A stretch of 64,000 bases of DNA from Prorocentrum cordatum. Taxonomy: Eukaryota > Sar > Dinophyceae > Prorocentrales > Prorocentraceae. Numbering within the stretch: position 1 is the stretch's first letter; each line of letters opens with the position of its first letter. The notes below the pieces were generated by a model. That model made no database searches and was not told where the DNA came from. It saw only the letters and a program-made list of their open reading frames with translations. The position numbers were made by a program, and so were the translations under genes. The stretch lies in the NCBI GenBank assembly GCA_963575745.1, contig CAUYUJ010000902.1, positions 43,868-107,867 on the forward strand. Reading direction: 5' to 3'. Below are positions 9,216-20,012 of the stretch, one piece after another.

Positions 9216-9924
9216 GGCAAAGGTGATCACAATGCCGAAGACATCGATGACTGCGACGGCGACTGCAAAAACGGTAGAACTACGAAGACTACACTGAGAA
9301 AGCAACAACGACATATAGGTAGGACGAGGATCAGGACGAGGAGAGATGAGGGAGGACGGTGGAGAGATAGAGCGTAGGGGAGAGGAGATCGTCGTCATAA
9401 GCGTCGCCGCCAATATCGTCAGCACCAACTCCAACATCATGTCGATCATACTCACGTTCTATCATCCACCCTGGCGCAATTATCACAACCGTCGTCACAA
9501 AAGCATCACGCCATGACCATAGCATAGCATCACCCTTATCATCATCCATAGCACATCCACCTTGAAGGTCGCAGTTGCCAGCGGTCACACTATCGCCAAC
9601 ATCATCGACATAAGCCGCAGCACCACTATCAACGTCATCCTCATCACCATTGCCATCAGCATCGTCGCCCTCGTCACACTCCCCCATTTCCCCTTCCTGC
9701 CTCTCTCCCTGTATTCCCCCCCCCCCCCGATCTCCCTCCTTGCCTGCCTCCCGTCGTCACACGCCACCCCATCCCCCTCTCCAGGAGGGGCTAAGACCGA
9801 TTCCGACCACTCTGTCGGACCGATTACAACTACTGGAAGCGGACTGATCGTAACGTGTAGCATCTATTGTAGTCATACAAGGCAAACGCCAAATTACAAC
9901 CAGGGAAGCTCTCTTCAGTTCCCC
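9216..9924. other. ATC-rich and CT-rich stretch without a gene
   Basis: Degenerate trinucleotides (ATC, CAT, CAC) from about 9340 to 9690, then a CT/CCC-rich run to about 9790. Frames here are low complexity. No gene was recognised. Confidence 0.6.
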
Positions 9925-10328
9925 AGCGCTTGAAGCACTCCTGAGGGACTCTTGAGGATTCCTGAAGGAAGCTTGCGGATCTTGGAAGACTCTGGACAAT
10001 TCCTGAAGGATTCCTGGGGGATCTTGAAATATTCTGGGGGATTCCAGAAGGATTCTTGAGGATCCCAGAAAGATGCTTGAGGATTCCTACGGGATTCCTC
10101 AAGGATTCTTGAGGACTCTGAGAGGAACCCTGAGGATAGCCGAAAGAGTCTCGAAGACTCTTGAAATGTTCTCGAACATTTCTGAAGAATTCTTGAACAA
10201 TCCGGAAGAACTCCTGAAGATTCCTGAAAGGGTCTTGAAGATTTCTGCCGGGATTATGAAGATTTCCAGAAAGGATTCTTGAGGGCTCCGAAAGATTCTC
10301 TGGGATTCCTGAAGGATTATTGAGGACC
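9925..10328 (+). repeat. GGATTCTTGA minisatellite
   Basis: Roughly 400 bp of GGATTCCTGAA / GGATTCTTGAGG words with units of about 10-13 bp, steadily diverging. Confidence 0.85.
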
Positions 10329-10341
10329 CCTCCTGAATAGA

Positions 10342-10485
10342 CGAGCGCGTTCCACTACTCGCAAAGTAGCTACTCGCAAATGGCCTGGATCCGCCGCGGG
10401 GTATCTACGGTAAGTTACATTGAAGCAGACCTGTGTTTTTCGGGCGTTTGCGAGTAGGCATTTTGCCAGTAGTGGAACGCGCTCG
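10342..10485. mobile_element. Foldback element with 44-bp inverted ends
   Basis: Left end CGAGCGCGTTCCACTACTCG then CAAAGTAGCTACTCGCAAA. The reverse complement of the right end reads CGAGCGCGTTCCACTACTGG then CAAAATGCCTACTCGCAAA. Total length is 144 bp with a loop of about 55 bp and no coding capacity. No clear target duplication was found, so insertion is inferred from structure alone. Confidence 0.6.
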
Positions 10486-10596
10486 GTGACTGAAGAAGCC
10501 TCGAGGGGCGTGCGGGGGTGGTCGGAGGACAACGGGGCGGCGGAGGAGGGCGGGACCCTGCCGTCGGGGGATGTCGGGGGGGGGCGCGGGGAGGGT

Positions 10597-10752
10597 GGGG
10601 CCCTGGGACACGCAAATAAATGCGCATAAATAACAGGATTCCGCATATTTTCCTATATTCTGGGTCTTTGTCTTCCCCCCCACTTCCCATATTTTCCCAT
10701 ATTATCTAGGGAATCGACGATTAATTGTGTCTGTGTGTTTCTTCCCCTCCTG
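10597..10752 (+). repeat. Dispersed repeat R1
   Basis: About 155 bp: starts GGGGCCCTGGGACACGC, passes AATAAATGCGCATAAATAA, CCCATATTTTCCCATATT and CGATTAATTGTGTCTGTG, and ends TTCCCCTCCTGA. Eight copies, some truncated, were seen in the window, all on the plus strand. The 10486-10596 spacer before it is GC-rich with nothing recognised. Confidence 0.85.
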
Positions 10753-10977
10753 AGGGGAGGGTGGGGCGGGGGGGACGCTCCGTTCGACCTCCCAGAGGGG
10801 AGGGGGAGGGGCGCAGGGGAGCCGGCGACGGCTGCGCGCCTGGCAGCACCCGGGCGAGCGACGAGGGGAGAGGAGGCGGCCAGGGAGGCGGGAGGCGGAG
10901 GGAGGCGCGGGCGACAGAGCGGCGTCCGCCTGTCGCCGCAGCGCCAGCCGCACCTCCCAGAACCCCCTTCACACTCC
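10753..10977. other. G-rich spacer
   Basis: Purine/GC-rich sequence (GGGGAGGGGGAGGGGCGC type) with no recognised gene. The overlapping Arg/Gly/Pro-rich frames are compositional. Confidence 0.5.
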
Positions 10978-11111
10978 TCCTCTTGCTCTTCTTCCTCCTC
11001 CTCCTCCTCCTCATCGTCATCAGCATCACCATCATCACCATTATGCACCATCATCACCATCATGATGATGATCATCATCACCACCACCACCACCACCACC
11101 ACCATCATCAA

Positions 11112-11149
<38 letters not shown>

Positions 11150-11216
11150 GCATCAGCATCAGCATCAGCATCATCATCATCATCATCATCAGCATCAGCA
11201 TCATCATCATCATCAA

Positions 11217-11250
<34 letters not shown>

Positions 11251-12625
11251 GTCATCATCATCATCATCATCATCGTCATCATCCTCATCCTCATCATCAT
11301 CATCATCATGATCGTCATCATCATCATCATCATCGTCATCATCATCATCATCATCGTCATCATCATCATCGTTATCATCATCATCGTGATCACCAGCAGC
11401 ATCAGCATACTCATAATCATCATCGCCATCATCATAAGCAGCAGCAGCATCGTCGCCATGGTCAGCATCGGCATCAGCACAACTATCAACATCATCACAA
11501 CCACCACCACCACCACCACCACCACCATCATCAGCATCAGCATCATCATCATCAGCATCAGCATCCTCATCATTTGCATCGGCATACAACTAATAGTATC
11601 ATTAATAGCAATCATCGTCATCATCACCATCATCATCATCATCTACACCATCACCATCACCATCACCATCACGATTCCCATCACCATCACCATCATCACC
11701 ACGAATCATCATCAGCACCACCATCATCATCATCATCATCATCACCATCATCATCACCATCAGAATCAGCATCAGCATCATCATCGGCATCATCATCAGC
11801 ATTATCATTATCCTAAACTCATAAGCATTATCATCATCCACATCATCATGATCATCAACAACATCATGATCATGGTTGTCATCAGCATTATCAGTATCTC
11901 ATCATCATGATGACCACAAGCCTGGTCATTAACATCATCCTCGTAAGCATCATCGCCAGAATCACCATGATGATGATCATCATCATCATCATCATGATCG
12001 TCACCATCATTATCATCAGCAGCACCATCAACCTAATTATCATCCGCATCATCAGCATCATCATCAGTATTGTAATCATCATCATGAACATTAGATTCGT
12101 CGTCGCCAACAGTACCAACATCACCAACAGCATCATCAATATCAGCATCGCCGTCCTCATCACACTCATGCTCATCGTCAGCATAATCGTAATCAGCATC
12201 ACCACCATCATCATCAGCATACTCATGATCAGCAGCCCGATCATCATTACCACCAGCACCATGAACAATAACATAATAATCATAATCATCATCATCATCA
12301 GCAGCATCATATTAATCAGCTTCAGGATCAGTATCCACATCATCATCATCGTCATCAGCATCGAAACCATCAGCATTATCATTGTCATCATCACCGACAT
12401 AGAAATCACAATCAGCATCCTCATTATCATCACCAGCATCACCGTCATCATCCTCATCACCACCACCATCATCATCGTCGGCATCATCGTCTTCATCATC
12501 AGCATCATCACCATCGTCGTCAGTGTCACCATCATCGCCATCACAATCCATTCCCCTCCCAATCCTCATCCCAATGTTCGTCAGCGCCACCATCCTCATC
12601 TTCATGCTAATCGGAATCATCACTC
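10978..12625 (+). repeat. CAT/ATC trinucleotide microsatellite block
   Basis: Some 1.6 kb of CAT/CAC/CAG/CGT triplets. Every frame stays open and translates to poly-His, poly-Ile, poly-Ser (plus) or poly-Asp, poly-Met, poly-Val (minus), which is what an imperfect triplet repeat produces. No gene is called despite frames of up to 391 codons. Confidence 0.95.
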
Positions 12626-12737
12626 CCTCCTCGTCGCACCATCAGACGTGTCGACAAGGCCGGTCGGCTACACATTTCACCTAAAGCGTCCTCGCCGCTG
12701 CGATCCCGATACTGAAAAGTCGCACAGCAACACGAAT

Positions 12738-13080
12738 TAAGGGCGGGTGCTACCTCAAAATGTGGCTCTCGCTGTGGTGCCGCGCACATTCGTCGTGAAA
12801 GCTTCAAACGGCCACAAGGATAGAAGGCGAATCATGTTCAAAATGTGGTTCCATCCATGGCGCCGCGCACATTCGTAATCAAAACTTCCAACGGTTACAG
12901 GGATGGATGGTGGCCCCCTTTCATAATGTGGCTCTTGCCATCGTGACGCGCGAATTTGCTTTAAAAGCGTACAGAACGGCTACAAAGATGCAGGGCGGCA
13001 CCTTTCAAAATGTGGCTCTCGCCTCCGGTAGAAACTCTCAACCGTTACAACAATGGAGGGAGGCTCCTTTTAGAAGTGGA
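12738..13080 (+). repeat. 84-bp tandem repeat, about four units
   Basis: TCAAAATGTGGCTCT or a variant recurs at about 12754, 12838, 12921 and 13006, a period of 83-85 bp. Each unit also carries GCCGCGCACATTCGT and AACGGTTACA-like words. Confidence 0.8.
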
Positions 13081-13805
13081 GCTTCAGCTTCAGACTTCAG
13101 ACGAAGTAGGACCAGAAGCACAAACATATGCAACAGCTTGAAACCCCCGCTGTATTCATGACCACAAACGCAAGGTTGAGCAGCAGCTACACAGATGAAG
13201 CGGGGTTCCACTTTCAAAACGTTCTCTCGCTACACACGCACTTCATGTGTTACCCTGCCTGTTCGCATTCCTTGTAACGTGGGAAGCGCATGAGGCATTC
13301 GTCTTTCAAGGGGAAGCCCCCCCCTGCATGCAGTGAAGACAGGTGGACTGAAGAATGCATTGAACTTCGTTGGTGCATCGTGGTTCACGCTGGCCTCTCT
13401 CACCGTCCCCACTACTGCCATCGTCATCAACAACAACACCATCACCACCATCGTCATCACCATCATCCTCATCATCAGCAGCATCACCACCTTATCCTCA
13501 TCTGCAGCATCATCTCCCCCCCGCCCGCTCCTCCACTTTCTCCTCACCCCCTCCTCAACCTACGCCTCCCTCCCTCCATCACCATACACTATACTAGACC
13601 GTATTCCTACTACTCCTCGCCATCATGTTCTGTTCTGTAGGTCCAGATATCATATATTTGCGTACACTCCAGGCTAAGAGCGGGCATTCATGCTAGATGC
13701 GCACCACGCCCACTGAACTGATCCATGTTTTTCCTCCTCCTACTCCTCCTCCATTTCCTCGTCCTCCTTTTCCGCCTCATCCGATTCCCTCCTCATCCAT
13801 CCTCC
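13081..13805. other. Stretch with CT-rich tracts, no gene recognised
   Basis: Includes a CAT/CAC-rich part (13420-13510) and CT-rich parts (13520-13570, 13725-13800). Short open frames are compositional. Confidence 0.5.
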
Positions 13806-13807
13806 TC

Positions 13808-14300
13808 CTTCTGTGTGAGGCGTGATCGGATGCGGAGAGCTGGCCACGAGCCTGTCAAGACAGGCGGCGCTCTCAAGTGTCAGGTTTGTGATCGTGTATT
13901 CTCTCTGTGCGGCCAAGTGAGTTTTTTCTGCCCTGGACCCTGTATCGGTTCGAGGCATCTTTATTTCGATGTTGATCCCCTCAGGCATCCTCTGTACCTC
14001 TGTATGTATCCTAAGTGCGCTGTCACTCACAAGCTTCAAGTGCTCCGACGGGGTATTTACTGCGACAGGTGCGACTCTCACAGCACAATTGACGCAAAGA
14101 GCCTTTCTCATCATTGTACGGTCAGTGACCAGCCTCCCACTAGAGCTGGGAAGGAAGTTGTGTCTTGTCTGTCCAAGGGCCTCCCCAGGGAAGAAGGCCC
14201 AGCGTCTCAGAGGATGCCTAGAAGAGCGAGCGCAAGCAACAGGCCAGCCGCATGTAAGACAATCCAGCCGGGCCGTGTCCCTTCAGGGTCAGCTGGCTGA
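13808..14300 (+). pseudogene. Cys-rich 3' fragment of a LINE-type polyprotein
   Basis: In the frame 13725-14300, two Cys/His modules are visible. One reads GGALKCQVCDRVFSLCGQVS; the other reads THKLQVLRRGIYCDRCDSHS and is followed by KSLSHHC and KEVVSCLSKGLPR. The spacing CxxC ... C/H, with RxxGxxYC before the second pair, resembles the zinc-binding tail repeats that I associate with the C terminus of dinoflagellate LINE polyproteins. Reverse transcriptase is not present upstream, so this would be an isolated fragment on the plus strand. The leading Leu/Phe-rich stretch comes from a CT tract and is not a signal peptide. A host zinc-finger exon is the alternative. Confidence 0.4.
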
Positions 14301-15229
14301 CCCGAGGAGGAGGAGAAAGAAGGGGGCCGAGCCCCGCGACGAGGGTAGCGGCACCGGTCACCTGCACCCGCCTCTCACGGACCGCGGGGCCAGGCGAGAC
14401 AACGAAACATCGACGCGTCTGCGCCCCTTCTGCGCGAGTCTCGGCAAGGAGCAACCCTCCGTCCGTGTAAACACGTCACTCGCATAGCCGCTAAAATCGT
14501 GAAGGGCGGCCGGAAGGAGAACAAGGAGAAGAGGAGGAAGGAGGAGGGTAGGATGGGGGAAGAGGGGGAAGCCTCCACCCCACGAGCGGAGGAGGCTTCC
14601 CCCTGATGTGATGCTTTACTGTCGTGCCCAAGCTTGATCTGGTCTCCACTGGCTTCTGAAACCTGAATCATCCTTTTCCGCCTCCTCAAATTCCCTCATC
14701 CATCCTCCTCCCTACGATGTGCTTCCTCCCCTGCCCCTCCTCATCTTCCTAATGCTAGCCTTCGCCTCCCCCCCGTCTCCCGCCCTCGCCCCTCTTGTCA
14801 TGCCTGCATGATTATCCCAGTGTCTTTTTGATTCCGGCATCCCCAAGCCACGCACCGAATCAAGCTCAACTGCAGGCCGCTGGACCCCCCTGTGGGGTCG
14901 AAGGTCTGCTCTCCCAGCTTCGTCATCAGTACAGTCGGGGCGCTGAAGAAGGAACCCTTTTCGCTGGGGAGGGGCTCGGTGTTCTTTGATTGTTTCAAAG
15001 TTTGCCTCGGGCTTTCCTGGGGTGTTCCATCGGAAATCGGGGTTGGACTTATGGGAAAAAGGGGCCTCGTTCCTTATGTAGGGTTCCTTGGGTCAACGCC
15101 TCGACTGTATTACCCCTCCTCGAAGCGGCGGCTGCCTGGCGCGGCACCGCCGGCTGCACCTCCCCCGCCACGTCTGCCAGCGCGCCGGGCAGGGGCGACA
15201 CGGGGTCCGCGCCTGGCCACACGCAGCGA
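14301..15229. other. No recognised gene
   Basis: GC-rich to mixed sequence with two CT-rich tracts near 14670-14790. The frame at 13969-14487 and its neighbours show no motifs. Confidence 0.5.
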
Positions 15230-15245
15230 CGATCGAAGCTCGACA

Positions 15246-15285
<40 letters not shown>

Positions 15286-15485
15286 ACAACGACAATAACG
15301 GACGATCGACGAAGACGACGACGACGACGACGACGATGAAGGACGATGGCGGCGGCGGCGGCGACGACAACGAGTACGACAAAGGACGACGAAGAAAAAG
15401 GACAACGACGACGAGCGGCGACGACGACGACGATGACGACGAGTGACGACCGACGATCGGGGACGACGACTACGACAACGACGGA
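15230..15485 (+). repeat. GAC triplet microsatellite
   Basis: GACGAC-type triplets interrupted by GGC and AAC. Frames give poly-Asp/Thr/Arg. Confidence 0.95.
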
Positions 15486-15494
15486 AAAGGCATC

Positions 15495-15625
15495 GCCTAT
15501 ACTTCGGCGACAGGCCCCCGATAGCGAAACCGCACGTTTCTCAGCGGGTTCAGGCCCCTATCGCTGATGAGTGGGCGATTGGGGGTCGCTGCACCCCCCT
15601 CGGCACATCCCCCCCTAGAGTTGCG
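15495..15625 (+). repeat. Dispersed repeat R2
   Basis: GGCGACAGGCCCCCGATAGC, then GAGTGGGCGATTGGGGGTCG and CATCCCCCCCTAGAGTTGC. Diverged copy of the R2 core. Confidence 0.6.
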
Positions 15626-15754
15626 GCTGATGGGCCCAAGCCCCGACCCCCCACCTGTCTAGGAGAAATAATATCCTGGCGACGGGCCCAACCAAATGTA
15701 GGGGTGAGTACCGCAAGGCAAATGGGACGAAATAACGGGAAACCTCTCTGGGGC

Positions 15755-16425
15755 CGGAACACGGAACGTGTGAGGGGCTCGCCGAATCGGGGGCGGGTAC
15801 GCTATGCTAGCCTTGCCACTGGGGCCTTCAGCGGGGCGCCCCACGAAGTCGCGAAACATGTGAGGGGTGTGCCGAACTGGGGCGGTCATGTCATGCGAAT
15901 CCTCCCGCCGGGGTCTTCGATTGAGCTCCCTATGGGAGCACGACACGTGTGACAAATGTGCCGGATTGGGCGCGACCCCCCCCAAAAAAAAAACTGAAGA
16001 ACGGATCCAGGGGTAAACCCCCCAACCCCCTAACATCCCCACCCACCCCTGAGGGATGGTCCTGTGGGGGGGGGGAGGGGGAACCTCCGAACCGCCCCCG
16101 AATTGCTCAAAACACCCCCTGAGGAAGGGTTCCGAAGGGGAAACCACCCTACAGACCCCTGGGGGGGCACAGGGAGGGCTTCCCACGGGGAGTTCTGGGA
16201 ACTGCCACGCCCTACTGGAACTCCCTACGGGGCCACGAAAAGTGCGAGGGGTGTGCGAAATTGGTGGCGGGTGCGCCGTGCGAACCCTGTCGTTAGGGCC
16301 TTCGGTGGGGCTCCCTACGGTGCCACGAACCGCGTCGGCCGCATTGGGCGCAGGTGCGCCATGCGAACCCTACCGCTGGGGTCTTCGGCGTAGCTCCCTG
16401 TGGGGTCACGAAACGTGGAAGAAGT
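15755..16425 (+). repeat. 93-bp tandem repeat interrupted by an insertion
   Basis: Units of about 90-95 bp carry CGAAACGTGTGAGGGG-like, TGCGCCATGCGAACCCT-like and GGTCTTCGGCGGGGCTCCCT-like words, starting near 15763, 15857, 15947, 16237, 16328 and 16418. A G/C-homopolymer-rich insertion occupies about 15975-16205 and splits the array. Confidence 0.65.
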
Positions 16426-16429
16426 GTGA

Positions 16430-17164
16430 CGACACGGACGTACGGAGGGCAGGGGCAGGGATGGGAGGAAGGAGGAGCGGCAGGAAGGAGTGGCGCGGGG
16501 CGCTGTCTCTTCAAAACGAGGACACAACACCACAGCAATAGGTTTGGCATCAACTTTCCAGTGCCTGCGGGGATTATTCGGATCTGCCATGAGCACGCTC
16601 GTCCGATCTGGACAGGGGGAAACGAATGCAGAGGAAAAGAAGCAGGACCGAGGGGAAAACAAATTCTGAAAATTGCCCCATCAGCCGTGAACACGTCAGT
16701 ACCTAAACGCTGTTATATTGTTATGGTATGTTCTGCTGCTGAGCATGTTTAGCTTTGTGTTTGTCGTTGTTGTTCAGTCTTAGTTAAGCAAGGCCCAAAC
16801 AAAATGCGACAAGATCGTTCGATCCAAAACCAAAGAACCCAACGCACCATATCGAATGAAAAACAAAAGAAACACAGCAACACGCAACGCCAGCCCGACG
16901 TCAACAAAACCCGCAGCAGAACACGCGGGCGCCGAAGCGAAAGGGGGAAAACATCAGGGCACCAAATCAAAGGTTGCCGACGCAAAACTGAGCAGAGCAA
17001 AGCGGAAGCGAATGAGGAGGGAGGACAACGAAGGGGGGGGGGGCGGGGAAAGGCGAAGACGGACAGAGAAGGGGATGGCAAAGATAACAGGGAGGGCGGG
17101 GAGACAGCGACAATTGGAAGACAGCGAAACAAACGAAGGGTCAGGAGCAGCCTCTGGCTTTGGA
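16430..17164. other. No recognised gene
   Basis: Non-repetitive stretch, moderately AT-richer near 16700-16900. Frames 16804-17349 and 16749-17381 (minus) are Arg/Lys- or Ser-rich with no domain motifs. Confidence 0.5.
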
Positions 17165-17505
17165 TGGGGCACCTCTCGCGCTCTTCGCCGTGGGCTCTCT
17201 GCCGTGGACCCCTCTCCATCTCTGGGGCGCCTCCGACGGGGCCCAGCGCGGATCCAGGAAGCCCGCACGGGCCCTCGGAAGACTGTGCTCGGGCCGCGCT
17301 GCCCCTCGCCTGTCGCAGCGGCAACGGCAGCGACGACGGCGATAATTGAAGGGGCCCTGGGACACACAAATAAATACACACACATAAAATGGTTCCCTAC
17401 AGTTTCCCATATGTTCTGGGTTTTGTCTTCCCGCCCAATTCTCATATTTTTCCATATTTTCTTGGGGATCGGCGATTAATTGTGTCTGTGTGTTTCTTCT
17501 GAATA
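17165..17505 (+). repeat. Duplicated segment plus R1 copy
   Basis: 17165-17350 is near-identical to 26690-26862 (CGCCGTGGGCTCTC, TGGGGCGCCTCCGACGGGGC, GTCGCAGCGGCAACGGCAGC). It runs straight into an R1 copy at 17351-17505. In the second copy a 144-bp foldback lies between the two parts, so this locus shows the uninterrupted arrangement. Confidence 0.8.
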
Positions 17506-17639
17506 ATGGCGGCGGCCACGGACGCCGACGGCAAGACGGCGGCAGCCACGCCCCCTCACAGCTTGGCCAGGAAGGCAACACTCACCGATCATTGAATCAG
17601 GATCGGCTTGGCCAAGACTTGCCGTCGCTCGAACCCCCA

Positions 17640-17750
17640 TTTCCCGTGCGTGTTTCGGTTTCGTGCGTGTTTTGTTTTGCGATGGTCCAGGATGGTCCTC
17701 GATGGTCCTCGCCGAGAAAAAATGCACACGTCCCAGCGATGCCAGGGCAC
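17640..17750 (+). repeat. Dispersed repeat R3
   Basis: About 105 bp with TTTCGTGCGTG, GATGGTCCTCGATGGTCCTC and GCACACG words, repeated at 21116-21225. The flanking 17506-17639 shows nothing recognised. Confidence 0.75.
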
Positions 17751-17799
17751 ATGTGAGGGGCCACGATAGGGGGGGCAGTTCAGGGTGGGAAGCATCGAG

Positions 17800-18130
17800 C
17801 TATGATTCCGCGATACATCGCCGACTGATCGGCGACGGGCCCCCGACAGCAAAACCGAAAGTTCCTGGGCGGGGTTGGCTATCAGGCCCCCATCGGAGAT
17901 CAGTAGGCGGCTGGGGCTCGATGAATCCCCCAATGAGCCCACCACCCCCTTCACACTGAAACTCGTCCGAGAGATTCCCTTCGCCTGGCTTTCGGATTCT
18001 GACTCGGTCCTCTGGCGGCCATTCGGGGCGATCTGGGCGACCCCAGAACGCTCCCTGCGAGCCGCAGCTGCTGGAGGGCACCCCGAGGCAGCAGAGCAGC
18101 CAAGAACCGACGATTTTCCCGACCCCTCGA
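17800..18130 (+). repeat. Dispersed repeat R2 with its 3' extension
   Basis: R2 core at 17815-17950, then an extension with GAGAGATTCCC, CTCTGGCGGCCATTCGGGG and CGACCCCAGAACGCTCC. The extension recurs at 20880-21060 and 34110-34290, and reverse-complemented near 34560-34710. Confidence 0.7.
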
Positions 18131-18545
18131 ACGCGAAACTCTTCCCCCTATTTGGGGGAATCAACAGATACCGCTACTCCCCAGGCTTCTCCCAGGGGGC
18201 GTTCTGACGAGAATTTCGAAGCTAATCCAGCCCTGGCGGCGAGTGCCTCCCAGGAGACCCCAAAAGACGAAACATGGGAAGGGTGGCTGTATTGGTACCT
18301 CTTCCGCCTCTGACTTACGCTGCACCCGAGTGAATTCCCAGGCATCCTCCGATATTATTTTTTCAATCGGCGGCCCCAGGAAGGCCCCGACCCATTCCCT
18401 GGGGGTAGCTTTCCACCCCGGATCAGTGTTCGATGCCCCCATGGCCCGAAAACGGGCCCTGGAGGCCAAAATGGCTGGAAAGCGCTGGGATTGAAACATC
18501 ATGCCTGAGTGGCACCGAGAAGGGGGGGGACTGGCATAGGGGGGG
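18131..18545. other. No recognised gene
   Basis: Non-repetitive. The minus frame 18161-18571 and the plus frame 18243-18494 lack recognisable motifs. Confidence 0.4.
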
Positions 18546-18715
18546 ACATCGACCTGGAATCGGCGAGACATCGCCGATAGGCCGGCGACAGGCCCCCTAG
18601 GCAGGTTGGTGCTATCGGGCCCCCATCGGCGATCAATAAGCGATTGGGGGTGGATGCATCCCCCCCCTACCTGCGCCCATCCCCTCTCACATTACCCCTG
18701 AATGCCGTCGAAGAT
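18546..18715 (+). repeat. Dispersed repeat R2 (5' and core)
   Basis: CATCGACCTGGAATCGGCGA, then GATAGGCCGGCGACAGGCCC and CAATAAGCGATTGGGGGTGG, close to the copies at 33.95 and 60.3 kb. After it, 18716-19040 is GC-rich with no recognised gene. Confidence 0.7.
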
Positions 18716-19039
18716 CTGGGGCCTGCGGTCCCCCATACGGCGCGGGCCCACGCGCGACGACCGACGGCCCACGGCCTACGGCGACGGCCCGACGATCGGC
18801 CAGCGACCAGCGGGCGGGCGGCGACGTCTTGGCGGTCTCCACACGCGGTTCCCGGAAGCTCCGACCCTTTCTGGGTGGCGACATCCCAAACCTACCCTCG
18901 CCAACCATCGATTCTCTCGAATCGACGGGAGAAAAGGGTAGGGATCGGATGTCGCAACGGGTTCGACGAAGTCGGAACCGCCCGTCGAGTTTCATGCGAG
19001 GGTAGGGTTCGGATTTCGCCGCCGACTTTCCCCAGGCCC

Positions 19040-19215
19040 TTCTGGCGACTCGCACAAGGGGGTAGGGGGAGGGGGGAGGGCTTCGCAGGAGGAGGTGGCT
19101 TCTTAGAAGGTGCCAGCCTCACATCTGCAGGCAAGGCCCGCGCCTTCGAAGAAGCAGGTTGCTTCTGAGAAGCCTTCCCCCCCCCCCCTCCCCCCGCCCC
19201 CTTCTGCGCGTGGCA
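19040..19215. mobile_element. TTCTYAGAAG-rich foldback (family R4)
   Basis: GCACAAGGGGGTAGGGGGAG and GCTTCTTAGAAGG on the left pair with CTTCTGAGAAGCCTTCCCCC and CGCCCCCTTCTGCG on the right. Related elements lie at 27890-28050, 34745-34925, 35895-36105 and 59875-60075. Confidence 0.55.
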
Positions 19216-19280
19216 GGTCCTGCCCGCAGGCCCTCCAGCGACCAGAAGACCTTCTTGGAAGCCCACGAGCCCGTCTGAGA

Positions 19281-19443
19281 TTAGGTCGGGCCTGTCCCCC
19301 TACAGGGGGATCTTGGGCGAAAAATTAAAAAAGTATTCGAAAAATACCCCCGAAATGCTCAAACATGATCAAAAAATCGTCCCCGCACTTTTCTTTTACT
19401 ATTTTTGAATATCCCCCCATGTAGAGGGACAGGCCCGACAGCC
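19281..19443. mobile_element. MITE family M2, copy 1
   Basis: Inverted ends GTCGGGCCTGTCCCCCTACA (19285) and GGGACAGGCCCGAC (ending 19439) enclose an AT-rich core. Same ends as the elements at 25128-25300 and 31558-31740. No target duplication could be recognised for this copy. Confidence 0.65.
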
Positions 19444-19890
19444 GCCCGCCTTTTTCTATAGAAGCCCCCCCGCCCTTCTGAGAGGGCCGCTCCCCTCGCG
19501 TCGCCACCTGTACCGCGGGCCGCCGACGTGACTTCATGCACAACGTGGGCCCCCAGATGTCTGGAGGCTAGGCCTCCAGGCCCAGACTCCCCAAGACCCC
19601 GTCAAGTCATGAACTCAATCACGAGGGAAGAGTTTCGCTCTTTTCGGCCACTGGTGGCCCATACCGGCCTTCGGGACCGTCAACAAAACGACTCGGGACG
19701 AGGAACTGGTCCCGGGGAAGTGGTCGAGATCTCCAGGGGTCGACGCCATCAGAAAGTCATGACGTCGGGGCTCCTTGGGGAAGGGGTCTGGACTCTGGAC
19801 CCATCCCCCAGGATAACTCACCCCGAGCCGGTCTCTGACTGCCCCTGGGCCCGGCAGGGGGGGGGGACCCAGAGGCCGAAAACGGCCAAC
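19444..19890. other. No recognised gene
   Basis: Non-repetitive GC-rich stretch between the M2 element and the CTC microsatellite. The plus frame 19528-20181 runs through the microsatellite and is not coding. Confidence 0.4.
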
Positions 19891-19892
19891 AA

Positions 19893-20012
19893 CCTCCTCC
19901 TCCTCCTCCTCCTCCTTCCTCCTCCTCCTCCTCCTCCTCCTCCTCCTCCTCCTCCTCCTCCTCCTCCTCTTCCTCCTCCTCCTCCTCCTCCTCCTCCTCC
20001 TCCTCCTCAACT
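19893..20012 (+). repeat. CTC triplet microsatellite
   Basis: Nearly pure (CTC)n with a few CTT interruptions. Confidence 0.95.

Noticed and set aside
11041-11816. Long open frames of poly-His, poly-Asp, poly-Met and poly-Ile (10.7-12.7 kb and 57.2-58.5 kb)
   Set aside because: They are translations of CAT/ATG triplet repeats, open in all frames on both strands, with no unique flanking protein sequence.
12738-13080. CRISPR-like regularity in tandem arrays (84-bp, 73-bp, 93-bp units)
   Set aside because: Whole units repeat with no unique spacers between short identical repeats, and the DNA is eukaryotic.
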